Both the position numbers and the translations under genes were made by a program. Below the pieces are notes generated by a model that was given only the letters and a program-made list of their open reading frames with translations, made no database searches and was not told the origin of the DNA. 64,000 bases of DNA from Eucommia ulmoides (taxonomy: Eukaryota > Streptophyta > Magnoliopsida > Garryales > Eucommiaceae), in NCBI GenBank assembly GCA_016647705.1, contig CM028340.1, positions 14,461,001 to 14,525,000 on the forward strand, given 5' to 3'. Position 1 is the stretch's first letter. The number at the start of each line of letters is the position of its first letter. Positions 11,778-23,615 of the stretch are shown piece after piece.

Positions 11778-12127
11778 TGATGTCGAATTTTGGCTGACAT
11801 CAGCGGTATGGTTCGTTCAGCTTTGGATGGAGTTGGAGAGGCTTGGAGTGGATATGTTCAGTCCGTGTAGCTTCTTATCCGTAGAGAAACACCTTGTAGG
11901 AAAAGGGAGGGCCGATATCGGGGAGGGCCTGACAACCTTCTGAGTCAAGAAGGGGAGGGGCAGAATACTTCGTGATCTTTGGAGAGATGAACCAACACTT
12001 GGAATTGAGCAGTTCTCGGAAGAATGAGTACTTGGAAACCTGCACAAAGGACTTACCATGGTTTCCCCGGTGTGTCCCCTCCGGCGTGAGAATCAGTGTA
12101 CGGGGGAAAAATTTATAATATAACTAC

Positions 12128-13491
12128 TGATAGGTGTAATTTACCTATCTATTTTCAAACCGAACTTGTTAGTTTTCAAGTGTTATTATAGTATTTTAAT
12201 ACATTTTTGTTTGTTTATAAATCAGGTGTGTGGGGTGAAAAGAGATAAAAACGGATCATAAACGATCAAATCAGATAAAAAACGGTGGAAAAATGATGGG
12301 AAAACAAGCATAAGGACAAAATTCAGACCAACAGTCTACCACCGCGGCGGTCAATATGTCGAGAAGGCCAATATGTTGCTGAATATCCGTCACTGCAGCG
12401 GTGAAACAACAAAAAGGTCTTTGATCCCATCGCCGAGGCCAAGACCAAACCGACTTGCCCAACGTCGTGGCGATCATTCTGCACACACTTTAGATATTTA
12501 TTTAGATATTTTGGCTCCCTATATCTTCCTCCTCTCCTCTAATTCGGCAAGGAGAAAGCTCCTAGGGTTAGAATAGGGTTGAGAGATTTTTGGGGAATGC
12601 TCCACCAAATCCGAAGGAGAAAAACACATTGTGAAGAAGGGGAAGCGATCTCGGAACGGTTTTAGCGCTAAATCTTTGGACTACAACTAGTTTCTCTCAT
12701 TTATTTCTTTATTTATTAACTTCGGATTATGGTTTGAGCATGTTTAGCTCGTTTATCATTGTATATACGGTTATGGCCATTAGCTAAACGGATATTGTCT
12801 AGGGATCAATAATATTTATGAATATGTGGTTTTGAAATTGGTGTTTTGTTAATTGTTGTTCTTCGTTATTTGATTGTGTTTACCATTTCTCCTTGTTTAT
12901 TATGCTTGTTATAATATACTGAGAATACGAGATTTGACACTCGGGAGAGGTAACACCGGATTCGGACTAGGATTTAAACACAACGTGACGATCTAATGAC
13001 CCGGGAGGGAGTTAGAGAGTGTCCAATCGATGACGTTGGGACAAGACTCATGTGACTATGTGTTCTAAAAATTTTCAGAGGGGGACTTCAGCGTTAATGC
13101 GAAGTCACATATTCATTCACTTGTCACTCGAGAGATGGAGTGAATGAGTTTACAATATATAGATTGTCAGATAAGTCAAACATCGTTAACGTAAACTAAA
13201 CAAGATCAAACACATTTAAGTAAATGAAGTTAATCCCTAGATAATCCATTCCCATAAATATCTCATATTAGTAATAAAGTATAATTAGATAAATTAGTAT
13301 TTAGTATTAGTATATTATTAATTATAAACTTCATTTTTTATCTCCTAGATAAAATTAGGTTATGATAATTATGGTACTCGACAATATTCTCAACCAAACC
13401 TTGTGGAAACGATAACCCTTACTCTTCCCATTCTACTAAAACTTGACCCGTACACTTGCGGTGAAAGTGGCGATGTATCTACGCGCCGCCA
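12128..13491 (+). repeat. Element E 5' LTR (1364 bp)
   Basis: Starts TGATAGG and ends GCGCCGCCA, just before the primer-binding site. It contains palindromes near 12339 (CCACCGCGGCGGTC), 12391 (CACTGCAGCGGTG), 12430 and 12461, then a TATATC-type promoter near 12518. Downstream is the module TTTGACACTCGGGAGAGG, shared with G and H. Confidence 0.85.
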
Positions 13492-13520
13492 AGTTTTTGG
13501 CGCTGTTGCCGAGGATTGTG
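13492..13520 (+). other. Element E primer-binding site
   Basis: GTTTTTGGCGCTGTTGCCGA follows the LTR directly. The TGGCGCCGTTGCCGGGGA form is characteristic of Athila and Tat lineage elements. Confidence 0.8.
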
Positions 13521-13577
13521 TTTTAGATTATTGTTGATGTTGTGAGTAATGACCTGATTTTAATTTAGGCATTTTTT

Positions 13578-14648
13578 TTGTGTATAATTTTTGTTTGTAG
13601 TTTTGTTTTTATTTTCCCTACAGGGTACTTGGAGATGTTAGATCAACGGGTACATATGAAATTCTTTCAACGAGACTTTGAGCCATTTTATTGTGCTTGG
13701 GATCGTTACAAAGAGCTGCTGTTTTGGTTCCCGAATCATGGTTTCCCAAGGGAGTGTCAACTTCTGAATTTCTTCGACGGATTACAAGTCACAACCAAAA
13801 TATGGGTGGAAGGAGGAAATTGTACCTCCTCTTTCTATGACCTAACCGCGGACTAAGCCTTTTGGTCGCTGGAGGAACTGGTGACCTATGATTATCAAAG
13901 TTGGAATCATTCACCAAGTCACCAAAGCTTGGGAGATTGTTCCAACACTACATCGCCATGGATTGACACTCCGATTCAAGATGTGGAGTCTTTCTCCACC
14001 TTGGAAGATGTGTTCACCATAGTTATGGGAGAGACTCAAATGTTTTTGAGGGAGATGTATGACCGGATCAATGAGTACAGGGATCGTCTTAATTATATTA
14101 AGACGGTCTGTGCGGACATTGTTGCTACCATAACGTCTCTGTAGACGCAAATCAGTCATCTTATCTGCTTTGTTGATGTCGAGTCAGAAGCGATGGCATT
14201 GAGAAATGAGCATGTCACATCCAAATGTGAAAGCCATCGAGAGAAACTGAATACGAGCGAGAGGAGCTTGGGAGAATTCATTGATGAAGATTTGAATGAA
14301 GAGAGAACCCAAGTATGGATTGGCGATGGAGATTCACATATTGATCGTTGTGAGTTTTCACTTTTTGAATTCCAGTTAATGATATCACCATCGATCCAAG
14401 ACTATCGCATCTATGAGAATCCTATATGGCTCACGTATCCTACCCCGTTTTCAGCTCAGTACATTCATGCCAACCAAGCACATAATCCGGAGCTGAGTCA
14501 CGTTGAAAGATTGAGCCGATCAGAGCTAAATCTTGCCAGTCTTGAGGGCGTACAAAATCAAGACCTATATGTGGTGTTGTACGACACTTACTATGGGTGG
14601 AAGCAGCTCTTTGATGAGCCATTCTTTGTGTTGGGCCGAGGACAATAA
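13578..14648 (+). pseudogene. Element E shortened gag remnant (three frames)
   Basis: The three open stretches are 13578-13856, 13881-14144 and 14193-14648. The first carries the Athila capsid motif FQRDFEPFYCAWDRYKELL, then NFFDGLQVTTK, corresponding to the retrotransposon gag domain. The second holds the REMYDRINEYRDRLNYIKTV segment, homologous to the C-terminal gag segment of element G (about 45704-46078). The third (151 codons, ending in WKQLFDEPFFVLGRGQ) has no domain I recognise. Gag would form the particle. The frame breaks suggest it is not translated as one protein, although reading gaps are few compared with other elements here. Confidence 0.65.
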
Positions 14649-16176
14649 ACCACGCGCTTCTTGGGTGGCAAACCAAGTTAAAAAATAAGTTAAATCTATC
14701 ACAACCGACTTGATTCGGAGGCGAGATTCTCTCACCTTCCAGGTATGTGTTCTAAACCCCCGCCTTCAATATCATGCTTTATGCTTTTATTGGGATCGCT
14801 GATAGGTCGTTGTGGACACTGACTGTTTGAAGTTTGGCGGTGATGTGTAGGATGTTAGTATGTTTTACTGTTTTACCGTATTGCATGTTTGTTTAGTATA
14901 GAATGTTTTTGTGTTCTTCTATGATAAGTTTTACGTTCATATGGGCCGTTACCCGATGATGATATTATCCCTTGGTTGTTTTTTGAGGTCAAGGGTAGTA
15001 CCCATGCATGTGTGTTTTGTGTGTTTGACAATGCATTTTGGTGAAAATTATTGTGGATCCTAATTTTCATGAGCACATAAACTCAATGTATTTCTATTCA
15101 ATTGATTTGAGGCCGATTATCGATTAGCCAAACTCAATGACAATTTAAGGATTCTAGAACCTGATTGAGGGGAAGCTTGAGGCGAAATCCTAGGCGAGGT
15201 AGTTCAGGAGATATGATTTAGGCATTCATTTTGTCGCTTGAGCCTTTTAAGCCTTCCATGTTATATGTTTATCCCTTGTTACCCTGTCGAAGCCTAAATG
15301 CCATTTCAATTCTGAACACATAAACAAATACCCTGGCCAATTGGTCATTTTCCAAACCTATATCGCTGAATTAAAGGCACAATTTGAGTGAATCAAGTTG
15401 GCATTCGTATATGCTACTTGAAGTGAGTGGTTGGGTTTAGGGAAAACTTATGATTGATTTGATATTTGAGTACTCACTTGTCGCTTTTCTTTCGTTTTAA
15501 CCACACTGGTGAAATTCTAAAAATCGAATAAGTTTGGGGGTATGGTAAATTTTTAAAAAAAAACTTATGTAAATATTATTAAATTTTGTTTCTTTTGACA
15601 AATGAGTACGTCGGTCTTAAATGTATGTTTAGAATTGTTTCCAATCTATCTATGGGGGTTTGAGAGTGAGTGTGCCAAGTCTTGAGCCTTGGGTAACGTT
15701 AAGTTAATGATGTTAACCTGTTTTCTATTCCGATATACCCTTGTCCAAATGTTCCAAAACCGAACCAAGTCCTTTTGATCTTTATAAACTACTCAGCCTA
15801 TATTAGTGGAGAGTGAAACCCAATCAGGCATATGGATATCCTAGTCCTTTACGGTCTAAGTTGTGAGTTTCGTTGGTCAATAATCCAATCCGGTTTTGGA
15901 TAACTATATTATTGAGTCTCGCACACACATGTTGAAAGGATTTAGAATGGCGTATACCATTATTGAATGTCGAAATTCTAGAACACCACATGGTGCATTT
16001 TATCACCTAAACTCGATATGATTGGGGGTTGTTGGGGGGAAAATGACTTGGTTAATAGAAGAATTCAAAACTCATATATCGTTATGTTTAGATTATTTGT
16101 GTTTAAGTTGTTCATGTTATTTAATTTAGTTGTGTTTTTCATTTTTAGTGTGAGTGTTTTGCTTGAGGACTGGCTA
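14649..16176 (+). other. Element E noncoding 3' internal region
   Basis: No coding signal. Starts near CTTCTTGGGTGGCAAACC and includes the CGTTACCCGATGATGATA module. Long blocks match D (25755-27330) and, in reverse, H (54000-55380) and G (38600-40150), including the segment ending TTGCTTGAGGACT. Conservation across four elements suggests a role in packaging or replication, but this is inference. Confidence 0.6.
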
Positions 16177-16713
16177 TGTAATGCCCCGAAAAATTTATAA
16201 TTTTGAAAAATATTATTTTACATAAGTATGATATTTTTGGAAACGGTTTTATAAATTATGATATAAATATGAGCTATATATTTTTTGAAGATTAAATGTT
16301 AAATTTATATTTTTGATAATTTTTGACGTTAAATGTTAAATTTATATTTTTGAAGATATTATTTTAATATTTTTGGAATTTTATAAGATATTTAATTTTT
16401 GGGGAGATAAGTGTAATTATTAGATTTAATGTGGATTATTTTATAATTAAGGGTGTTAAATATAATTTTGGAAACTTAATTTTGAAGTAAACGGGTTGTG
16501 GCTAAAATTAAAGGAAAAAAAAAAATTGAGAAAGGAAGGAAAAATATTGGCCACATGGTGACATTACTCATGTTTATACATACACATGAATGCCACGTAT
16601 ATTTGATGAGAACAAATATAATAAGAGTAAATAAATAAAGATGGAAAAGTTCCATTAACAGGAGAGGAAAGGAATGGGAGTCGCAGGTTGAGGGGAAAAG
16701 GCCACTCAAATGA

Positions 16714-16765
<52 letters not shown>

Positions 16766-17418
16766 CTGGACATTTTTCGTGAGCGAGGAAAAGTTCCAAT
16801 TTGAATTCCAGTTTCATATTTTAGGTAGAATTCCTAAATCTTTTAATATATGTATTTAAGTTTTCTATGGCGTGATTTATGTTATTATTGTTGTTGCATT
16901 TCACCTATCAAATTTTACGAAATAATTAGGACTATGTGAAAAGTATGTGAAAAATCATGTTTATGTGTTTTATTTGTCGTGATAATTAAATACACATATT
17001 TGAGGGGTTGGAGTTCTACTGAGCGTTGGCTTACAACCCCACAGTTCTGATTGCAGGGTTGGTGAGAGCAAGACGACGACGAAAATTTTAGTTGAATTTC
17101 TAATTAATTTGTAGTAGTTAAATTTATTATTTACCGGTGTAAAAATTGAATCAATCAAATTTGATATTTGTGATTATCACCGTTGTTTGAATTTTTTTTT
17201 TATTGGATTTTATAGAATAAAAATTCGGTTAATCAATTTAGTGTTAATTTCTCCAAGTGGAGAAACCGCGTGACGGCCCTGAAAAACCGGGTCGTTACAG
17301 GTGGTATCGGAGCGGAATTATTAATAATTCTAATTTATTTATAAACGATGAAATATTTGGGGACAAAATTTTCCATAGGAGAAATCGTGTAACGGCCTTG
17401 AGAAACCGGGTCGTTACA
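16177..17418 (+). mobile_element. Element F: LTR with about 90 bp of internal sequence, gypsy-type
   Basis: An LTR (16177-17299) runs from TGTAATGCCCCGAAAAATTT to CCGGGTCGTTACA. It is followed by GGTGGTATCGGAGC (Met-tRNA primer-binding site, 17300-17315) and about 75 bp including TTTGGGGACAAAATTTTCC, the typical gypsy pol end before the polypurine tract. A second copy of the LTR terminus, TGTAACGGCCTTGAG through CCGGGTCGTTACA, ends at 17418. So 5' LTR, primer site, pol tail and a stub of 3' LTR remain; everything between was lost. It sits in the conserved TTGAGGACTAGCAAAATTCC context of the E family, split between ACTGGCTA and AGCAAAATTCC. Confidence 0.65.
16717..16762. repeat. (TA)n microsatellite in LTR F
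   Basis: About 45 bp of uninterrupted TA dinucleotides. It creates spurious Tyr-Ile reading frames on the minus strand. Confidence 0.95.
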
Positions 17419-17444
17419 AGCAAAATTCCAAGTTTGGGGGTATT

Positions 17445-18785
17445 TGATAGGTGTAATTTACCTATCTATTTTCAAATTGGAATTTGTTAGTTTTCAAGTG
17501 TTATTATAGTAGTTTAATACGTTTTTATTTATTTTTGTATAAATTAGGTGTGTGGAGTTGAAAAATGATGAAAATGGATCATAAATGATCAAATCGAATC
17601 AAGAATGGTGGGAAAATAGGCATAAGGGCAAAATTCAGACCAGCAGCCCACCGCCGCGGCATTCAGACCACTGCTGCGGCGGTTAATATGCAGAGAAAGC
17701 CAATATGTTGCTGAATATCCACCGTCGCGGCTGTGAAAACAACAGAGAGACCAAACCGACTTACCCACCACCGCGGCGGTCACTCTACACATACTTTAGA
17801 TATTCATTTAGATATTTTGGCTCCTTATATCTTCCTCCTCTTATCTAATTCGGTCATGAGAGAGCTCCTAGGGTTAGAATTGGGTTGAGAGGTTTTTGGG
17901 GAATGCTTCATTAAATCCAAAGGAGAAGAACATGTTGTGAAGAAGGAAAAACGATCTAGGAACAGTTTTAGTACCAAATCTTCGGACTACGGCTAGTTTC
18001 TCTCATTTCTCTCTTTATTTCTTAGCTTTGGATTATGGTTTGAGCATGTTTAGCTCATTTATCATTGTAAATACGGTTATGCCCATTAGCTAAACGAATA
18101 CTGCCTAGGGATCAATAATATTTATGAATATGTGGTTTTGTAATCAGTGTTTTCTTTAATTGTTGTTCTTCGTTATTTGATTGTGATTGTCGTTTCTTCT
18201 TGTTTGTTATGCTTGTTATGGTATACTGAGAATACAGGGTTTGACACTAGGGAGAGGTAATCTTGGATTCAAACTAGGGTTTAAACACAACGCGATGATC
18301 TAATAACCCGAAAGGGAGTTAGAGAGTGTGCAATCGATGACGTTGAGGCAAGACTCATATGACTATGTGTTCTAAAAATTATTAGAGGGGTACTTCGGCG
18401 TTAATGGGAAGTCACATATTCATTCACTTGTCACTCGGGAGAGGGAGTGAATGAGTTTACAATACAGAGATTGTCAGATAAGTCGAACATCGTTAAAGTA
18501 AACTAAACGAGATCAAACACATTTAAGTAAATGAAGTTAATCCCTAGATAATCCATTCCCATAAACATCTCATATTAGTAATATAGTATAATTAGATAAA
18601 TTAGTATTTATTATTAGTATATTATTAATTATAAACTTCATTTTTTATCGCCTAGATAAAATTAGGTTATGATAATTACGGTACTCGACAATATTCTCAA
18701 CCAATCCCTATGGAAACGATAACCCTTACTCTTCCCATTCTACTAAAACTTGACCCATACGCTTGCGGTGAAAGTGACAACGTAT
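17445..18785 (+). repeat. Element E 3' LTR, terminal bases missing
   Basis: Follows CCAAGTTTGGGGGTATT (polypurine tract). Roughly 10% diverged from the 5' LTR by eye, so the insertion is old. It runs in parallel to ACGTATC and then switches to B' LTR sequence (CCCGGCGTGTCC) instead of ending CTACGCGCCGCCA. Palindromes occur near 17650-17775. Confidence 0.8.
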
Positions 18786-19486
18786 CCCGGCGTGTCCCAT
18801 CCAGCGTAAGAATCCGCGTACGGGGGGAAGAATTTATAATATAACTGCCGAGAAGAGGGGAGAGTGAGTGGTGAGCAAAGTTCATCTACTTTTGAGCAAT
18901 TGTATGCTTTTCTTTTTATAGGCAAGATGGAGATTAGTTGAGGAGCTAAGCATGGGTTTAATGTCCTTTCAAGATTACATCATGGTGTCAACTTTGCATG
19001 CAGCCAATGAGAATGTGCCAAGGGCTCTTGTTTTGGCTATGTTTAGGAGATATTTTGGTTAGAGAAGAGGATCATAATGATGATTATGGATATGTTAGGA
19101 TATTTGAGAGACATTTTGGGATATTTTGGAGTGTTTAAAAAGTGGGAACCGAGCCAACTTGCGTACGAATTGAGGAGGGCATTGCCCTGCTGCGGCCGGA
19201 ATGTGGAGGTTAACTCTTGCCCTTCTCGGATGAATGGAGATAGGAAGGGATAAGCATTGCTGCAACGGAGAACACCGAGATGAGGAGTGATCACCTATCC
19301 TGGCGATGACTTGCTGGCCGTCCTGGAAAATGCGGAATCCTTTGGGGCGACTGGTACAGTTGAGGAGGCTTTTCTTGTTGGTGAATCTTCTATACTTAGC
19401 CTTTGATGTGCTATGAATTTTACAGGGAATTGTGGACACGTGGCGGCCTTTGGTTAGTTGTTTTAAAGTGACCATTTTTACACTCA

Positions 19487-20444
19487 TCAAACATTAAATA
19501 TATAGAATTTTTAGAAATAATATATGGATATTAAATTTAATATTAATACCAAAAAATTAGATTTATAAAAAAGAAATAATATAAAAGAGAAAATACAAAA
19601 ATTATGGACATAAAATAAATCTCATATTAATGCGAACATAATAATATGAAAATCATATGACAGTCTACATAATAAAAATGATAAACATAAACCCTCTAGA
19701 CAAATCTCAATCGTTCTTTATCTCAGAAGCTAAAGAATGACCCAGATTAAACAAAAAAATTAACATAAATATAAAATGTGTTTTTATTTTTAACCTTACA
19801 CCGAATAGAGTGTATATATATAAATAATATATGACTATTAAATTTAGTAACAATAAAAAATATTAGATTTATGTAAATTAAATTAAAAAATAATATAAAA
19901 GATAAAATAGAATATATATAGAAACTATCGACATTAAATATACAAAAATTATAGATATAATATTAAATAAGAATTATGATACACGAAAAATTTGGACATC
20001 AAATTTACGAACAATTAATTCAGTAATAATACTGAAACATTGAATTTACAAAAATTAAATTAATATACAAATATAAGATAGAAAACATGATATACATAAT
20101 ATAATATACAAAAATTATTGAAAATAAATTTATGAAAATTATAGAAATAATATATAAAGATTAAATTTAATAATAATATTGAAACAATAAATTTACAAAA
20201 TTAAATTGAAAAAAATAATATAAAAAGGAAAATATAATAAACCTAATCTATGGATATTCAATTTATGGAAATTATAGAAATAATATATAAATATTAAATT
20301 TAATAATAATCCAAATCTATTAATTTATAGAAATTAGATTAAATAAATAATATTAAAAAAATATAATATATGAAAATTATGGACATTAAATTTGAAAAAA
20401 TTATGTAAATAATTTATAGACATCAAATTTGTAATAATAATAAA
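19487..20444. repeat. AT-rich degenerate tandem repeat, about 130-bp unit
   Basis: Units such as GACATTAAATTT, AAAATTATAGAAATAATATA and GAAATTAAATTAAA recur with a period near 130 bp (starts near 20120, 20252 and 20381). The unit has drifted heavily and other sequence intervenes at about 19640-19800. The same repeat adjoins the outer ends of B' (11690-11777) and B (51365-51580), so both elements inserted into one array. Confidence 0.65.
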
Positions 20445-21472
20445 TGAAGAGTGTAAAAACGGTCACTCCAATGTAATCAACCGGAGAGCGCCACGTGTCC
20501 ACAACTCCCCACAAAGGTCAAGTCACGCCAAAGACTAAATATGGGAATTATGCCAAGGAGAGGAATGTATCCATTTGTTCCAGCCATCCCAAAGGCTTCA
20601 ACAACTTCCAGCAAGAGCCGGCAAGCCATCACCGTGATGGGAGACCCTTCCCCATCTCGACACTTTCCACAGCAATATCACTCGCCCTATAAATCAACTC
20701 TTCAATGCTTCTTAGGTAAATCCCTCCTTCTCGTCTTTGGCTATCCGAGAAGGAGGGGACAAAAATCTTCGTATGACTTCCCCTTCCAGTCTCCAGTTAT
20801 CTGGGAGGGTCAGGAATCAAACTCCTCATCTTGGCTCCGACAGGGTTGTGTCTCTCTCAATTTATGAGGTGGTTCAATTCCCAAAATATCTCCTAAATAT
20901 CCCTATGGCTCATTTCCCCAATCAAAATATCACTAAATATCCCCCAATGTCGTCAAGATAAGAGCCCCTTGGCACCCTCTTATTGGCCATCTCCCAAGTT
21001 GGAATATTGATGTGATGTGAGGAGACACTAATTCATGCTTTAACCCTAAACTAATCTCCTCCTTGCCTATATATAGGATGGCATACAATTACCCAAAGGT
21101 AGACACTTTTTACCTACTTTTCTCAGCAATTTCTCTAAAAAGTTTTCCCCCATACGTTGATTCTCACATTGGAGGGGATACGCCGGGATCATCCTGACAA
21201 GTCTTTTGTGCAGGTTTCCAGGTGTTCCCCATTTTGGAATAACTCCATTCCAAGATTTAAATCACTTTTCCAAGGATCACAAGGTGTTTCAAACCACCCC
21301 TTCTCAGCCCAAAAAGCTTTGGGCCCCTCTCAATACGGGTCTCCCCCTTCTCGGCCAGGGACTCCTTCATTGATTAGAAGCTCCACAAATTCCAGACCTC
21401 CATTCCAGACCTCTCTAATTTATCCAAGACTAATTGGACCATACCATTGTAGTCTACCAAAATTTAACATCA
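20445..21472 (+). repeat. Element B 5' LTR (about 1028 bp)
   Basis: Starts TGAAGAGTGTAAAAACGG (the 3' copy starts TGAGTGTAAAATTGG, so two bases were probably gained) and ends ATTTAACATCA. A CTATATATAGG TATA box lies near 21070, upstream of the region shared with 50303-51364. The end could also be placed at 21475, because ATCA is followed by TCA. Confidence 0.85.
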
Positions 21473-21475
21473 TCA

Positions 21476-21500
21476 GTTTGGCGCTGTTTGTGGGAGTGCT
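21476..21500 (+). other. Element B primer-binding site
   Basis: GTTTGGCGCTGTTTGTGGGA directly after the LTR; the TGGCGCC-type start and GTGGGA fit Tat/Athila lineage sites. Confidence 0.75.
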
Positions 21501-21549
21501 ACTGAAAGCATTCCTCCGATCATCTGCTCCTGTCTCGGCTAAGGGTTAG

Positions 21550-23300
21550 ATGATTACATTAACTGGTCAATCTTTGCAACCAAGAGACCCTAATAGCACG
21601 GTGGATCGCAACCCGGCGAGAGAAATGTCTAGAATCCCCAGGTCGGATACGAGGACTATTGTCTTCATCTTGGAAGAAGAAGAAGAAAATGCACCCCCTA
21701 TTAACCAAGCTGGCTCGTTGGCTCTACCTGTAGGAGCACACATTGGACCAGCTACCGGAGCTACAGATATGGTACGACTTGATAACTTTGAACATCAATC
21801 ATTTCAGTTTCAAACCTGTCTCGACACCATTCTCTATCTCCTATCATCGGCCCCGGATCAGAGGGGATCGGTTCTTCGGAACATAGGGGGAGAGAAACTC
21901 CACCTGCCACCTGCTCCTGGCCTAAGGGGACCAGTTCTCTGGCATGCATGGGCTGAGAATTATCATCAAGAATTGGACCATGGCATTTATTCCGAAGGAC
22001 ACAACTCGAGAGAACAACCTCATTCGTACGATCGAATAGTTAGGGAACAGAATCTGACCCCGCTAGCTATTTTTGATTCTGCATCTTTGCCTTCATGGGC
22101 TCGTCGGATGGAGGGTCATCGTGATCATCAGCCCAAAAGAACTCATAGCCATGTCACCCGTGATTATCGCATAATTCGTCGTGCGCCGGAGGTTGAGTCC
22201 CACTCCACACCCGCCGAAAGGCAGGGGTTAAGAGCAGCTGCAAGCCATGTGAAAGCACCTCCCAGGGGAGAAGCAGCATTAGAGAGGTGCGTCACCGAGA
22301 TAGAGGCAGTGCTTGTGCAAATACGAGGCCTTGGAGGGGCTACTAGACTCCCTTCAAGTATAAGGTCCCCTTTTGTTGACGATATAGTGTTTGAGGTGGT
22401 ATTCTACAGATTCCCTAGTCCACAAATAATCCCCTACGATGGGACTATCAACCCTAGTGATCACCTCTCTATTTTCATTGCATTCATGGACATGCATATA
22501 ACATCCATGGCGGTAAGTGTAAATCATTTCCTCTCACTCTCACTGAGATGGTAAGCACCTGGTTTCGCGAGTTTCCACCAACTTCAATCTCCACGTTCAC
22601 ATAACGGAAACTCACATTCTTGCTTTCCAGCCAGAGATTGCCGAAACTTTGTGTGATTTCGTTGCTCGATTCCACCGGGAAAGTTTGAGCTTTGGTAACA
22701 TTTCGGACGCTATACCTCTGAATGCCTTTATTGATGGACTAAGGCATCGGAGACTGTCTTACGATCTATACTCCTATCCTGCGCCAAATCTAGCTACTGC
22801 TTTTGCTCGGGGTACAAGTTTGTATGTAGCCAACCTCAGAGATGCTTTGAAGCAAGAATGAGAAGGGAATCATAAATAAAAGGGATAAGTGGAAGAAGGA
22901 CCAAGCGGAGCACATGGGTCGCGAAGGCTACGGGCAGATGGGAGGTTAAGACATCTTCTTGGGGATCAGAGACATCCTCCCACCCCAAGGAATCTCCCAA
23001 GGCTGACGCCACTTACTCCATCTATAACGATGATGTTTTCCAAAAATTCGAGAAGATGATTCTTCCTGCCAGCTTCTCTTTCTAAAGGGAGACCCATGGG
23101 GAAAGCCGTTTCTAAATATTGCGAGTTCCACCGTGATCGTGGTCACTCAACAGATGAATGCTTCTAGCTCCAAGAAAAGATCGAGGCCCTCATTAAAAGG
23201 AGGTACCTTGGTCATTACGTCCGCAAAGAGAATACATGCTCCGGAGAGAGCACTAGCCAAGATGAACATAGGGGGTCAACCGAGAAGGAAAAACCATGGC
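21550..23300 (+). pseudogene. Element B gag (capsid plus zinc knuckle), broken
   Basis: An open frame from ATG 21550 runs 334 codons with a disordered, acidic N-terminal part (EEEEEN near residue 38). It reaches the Tat capsid motif IIPYDGTINPSDHLSIF (about 22430-22475) before a frameshift near 22505. Capsid continues in another frame at 22649-22861 (CDFVARFHRESLSF, then NAFIDGLRHRRLSYDL). The nucleocapsid knuckle YCEFHRDRGHSTDECF lies near 23115-23165, followed by a stop codon. Gag packages the RNA into particles in the cytoplasm. Solo LTR C inserted just after the knuckle. Confidence 0.75.
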
Positions 23301-23615
23301 CGACTGATAGGTGTGATCTACCTACAGATTTTCAAAATAGTTTTATTAGTTTTAGAGTTGTTTTTATATTTATTTTATTATGTTTTAATTAGTTTTTATA
23401 CTTTTGTATAAATTAGGTGTGTGGAACAAAAAAATAGGAAACTGAAGCGTAAACGATGAGATCGAACCAAGAACGGTCGAAGAACGGTGGAAAAATGAGC
23501 AGGGTGACAATATTTTGAAAGAAGCCCACTGCCACGGCGTCCAGACCTCTGCCGCGGCGGTGAAATGCAGAGAATGACTTATCCTTGCTGAATATCCACC
23601 GCCACGGCGTGAGAC

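Larger units (their letters stand above)
12128..18785 (+). mobile_element. Element E: gag-only Athila-like LTR retrotransposon (TR-GAG-like) inside B'
   Basis: The LTRs are 12128-13491 and 17445-18785; both begin TGATAGGTGTAATTTACC. Internal region: primer-binding site, shortened gag, then long noncoding sequence ending in an AGTTTGGGGGTATT polypurine tract. There is no protease, RT, RNase H or integrase. The noncoding 3' part matches D, H and the 3' part of Athila-like element G. The 3' LTR lacks its last dozen or so bases, and the flanks carry a 60-bp duplication instead of a 5-bp one. Element F is nested at 16177-17418. Confidence 0.75.
11778..19486 (-). mobile_element. Solo LTR B' (Tat-lineage, family of element B), split by element E
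   Basis: Two pieces, 11778-12127 and 18786-19486, together match the minus strand of the element B LTR. The left piece starts TGATGTCGAATTTTGG, the complement of the B LTR end. The right piece ends AAAATGGTCAC-type sequence read in reverse, the complement of the B LTR start. Together they total about 1.05 kb, the length of one LTR (1.03-1.06 kb) plus a 60-bp duplication at the E junctions. No internal region is attached, so it is a solo LTR. ACATT occurs at both flanks (11771-11775 and 19491-19495) and is a possible TSD, with ends uncertain by 2-3 bp. Confidence 0.7.

Noticed and set aside
16476..16817. Minus-strand frames with Tyr-Ile repeats
   Set aside because: Translation of a (TA)n microsatellite in LTR F.
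21550..22554. Host gene encoding a 334-residue protein
   Set aside because: It sits right after an LTR and primer-binding site and ends in a Tat-type capsid motif, so it is retrotransposon gag.
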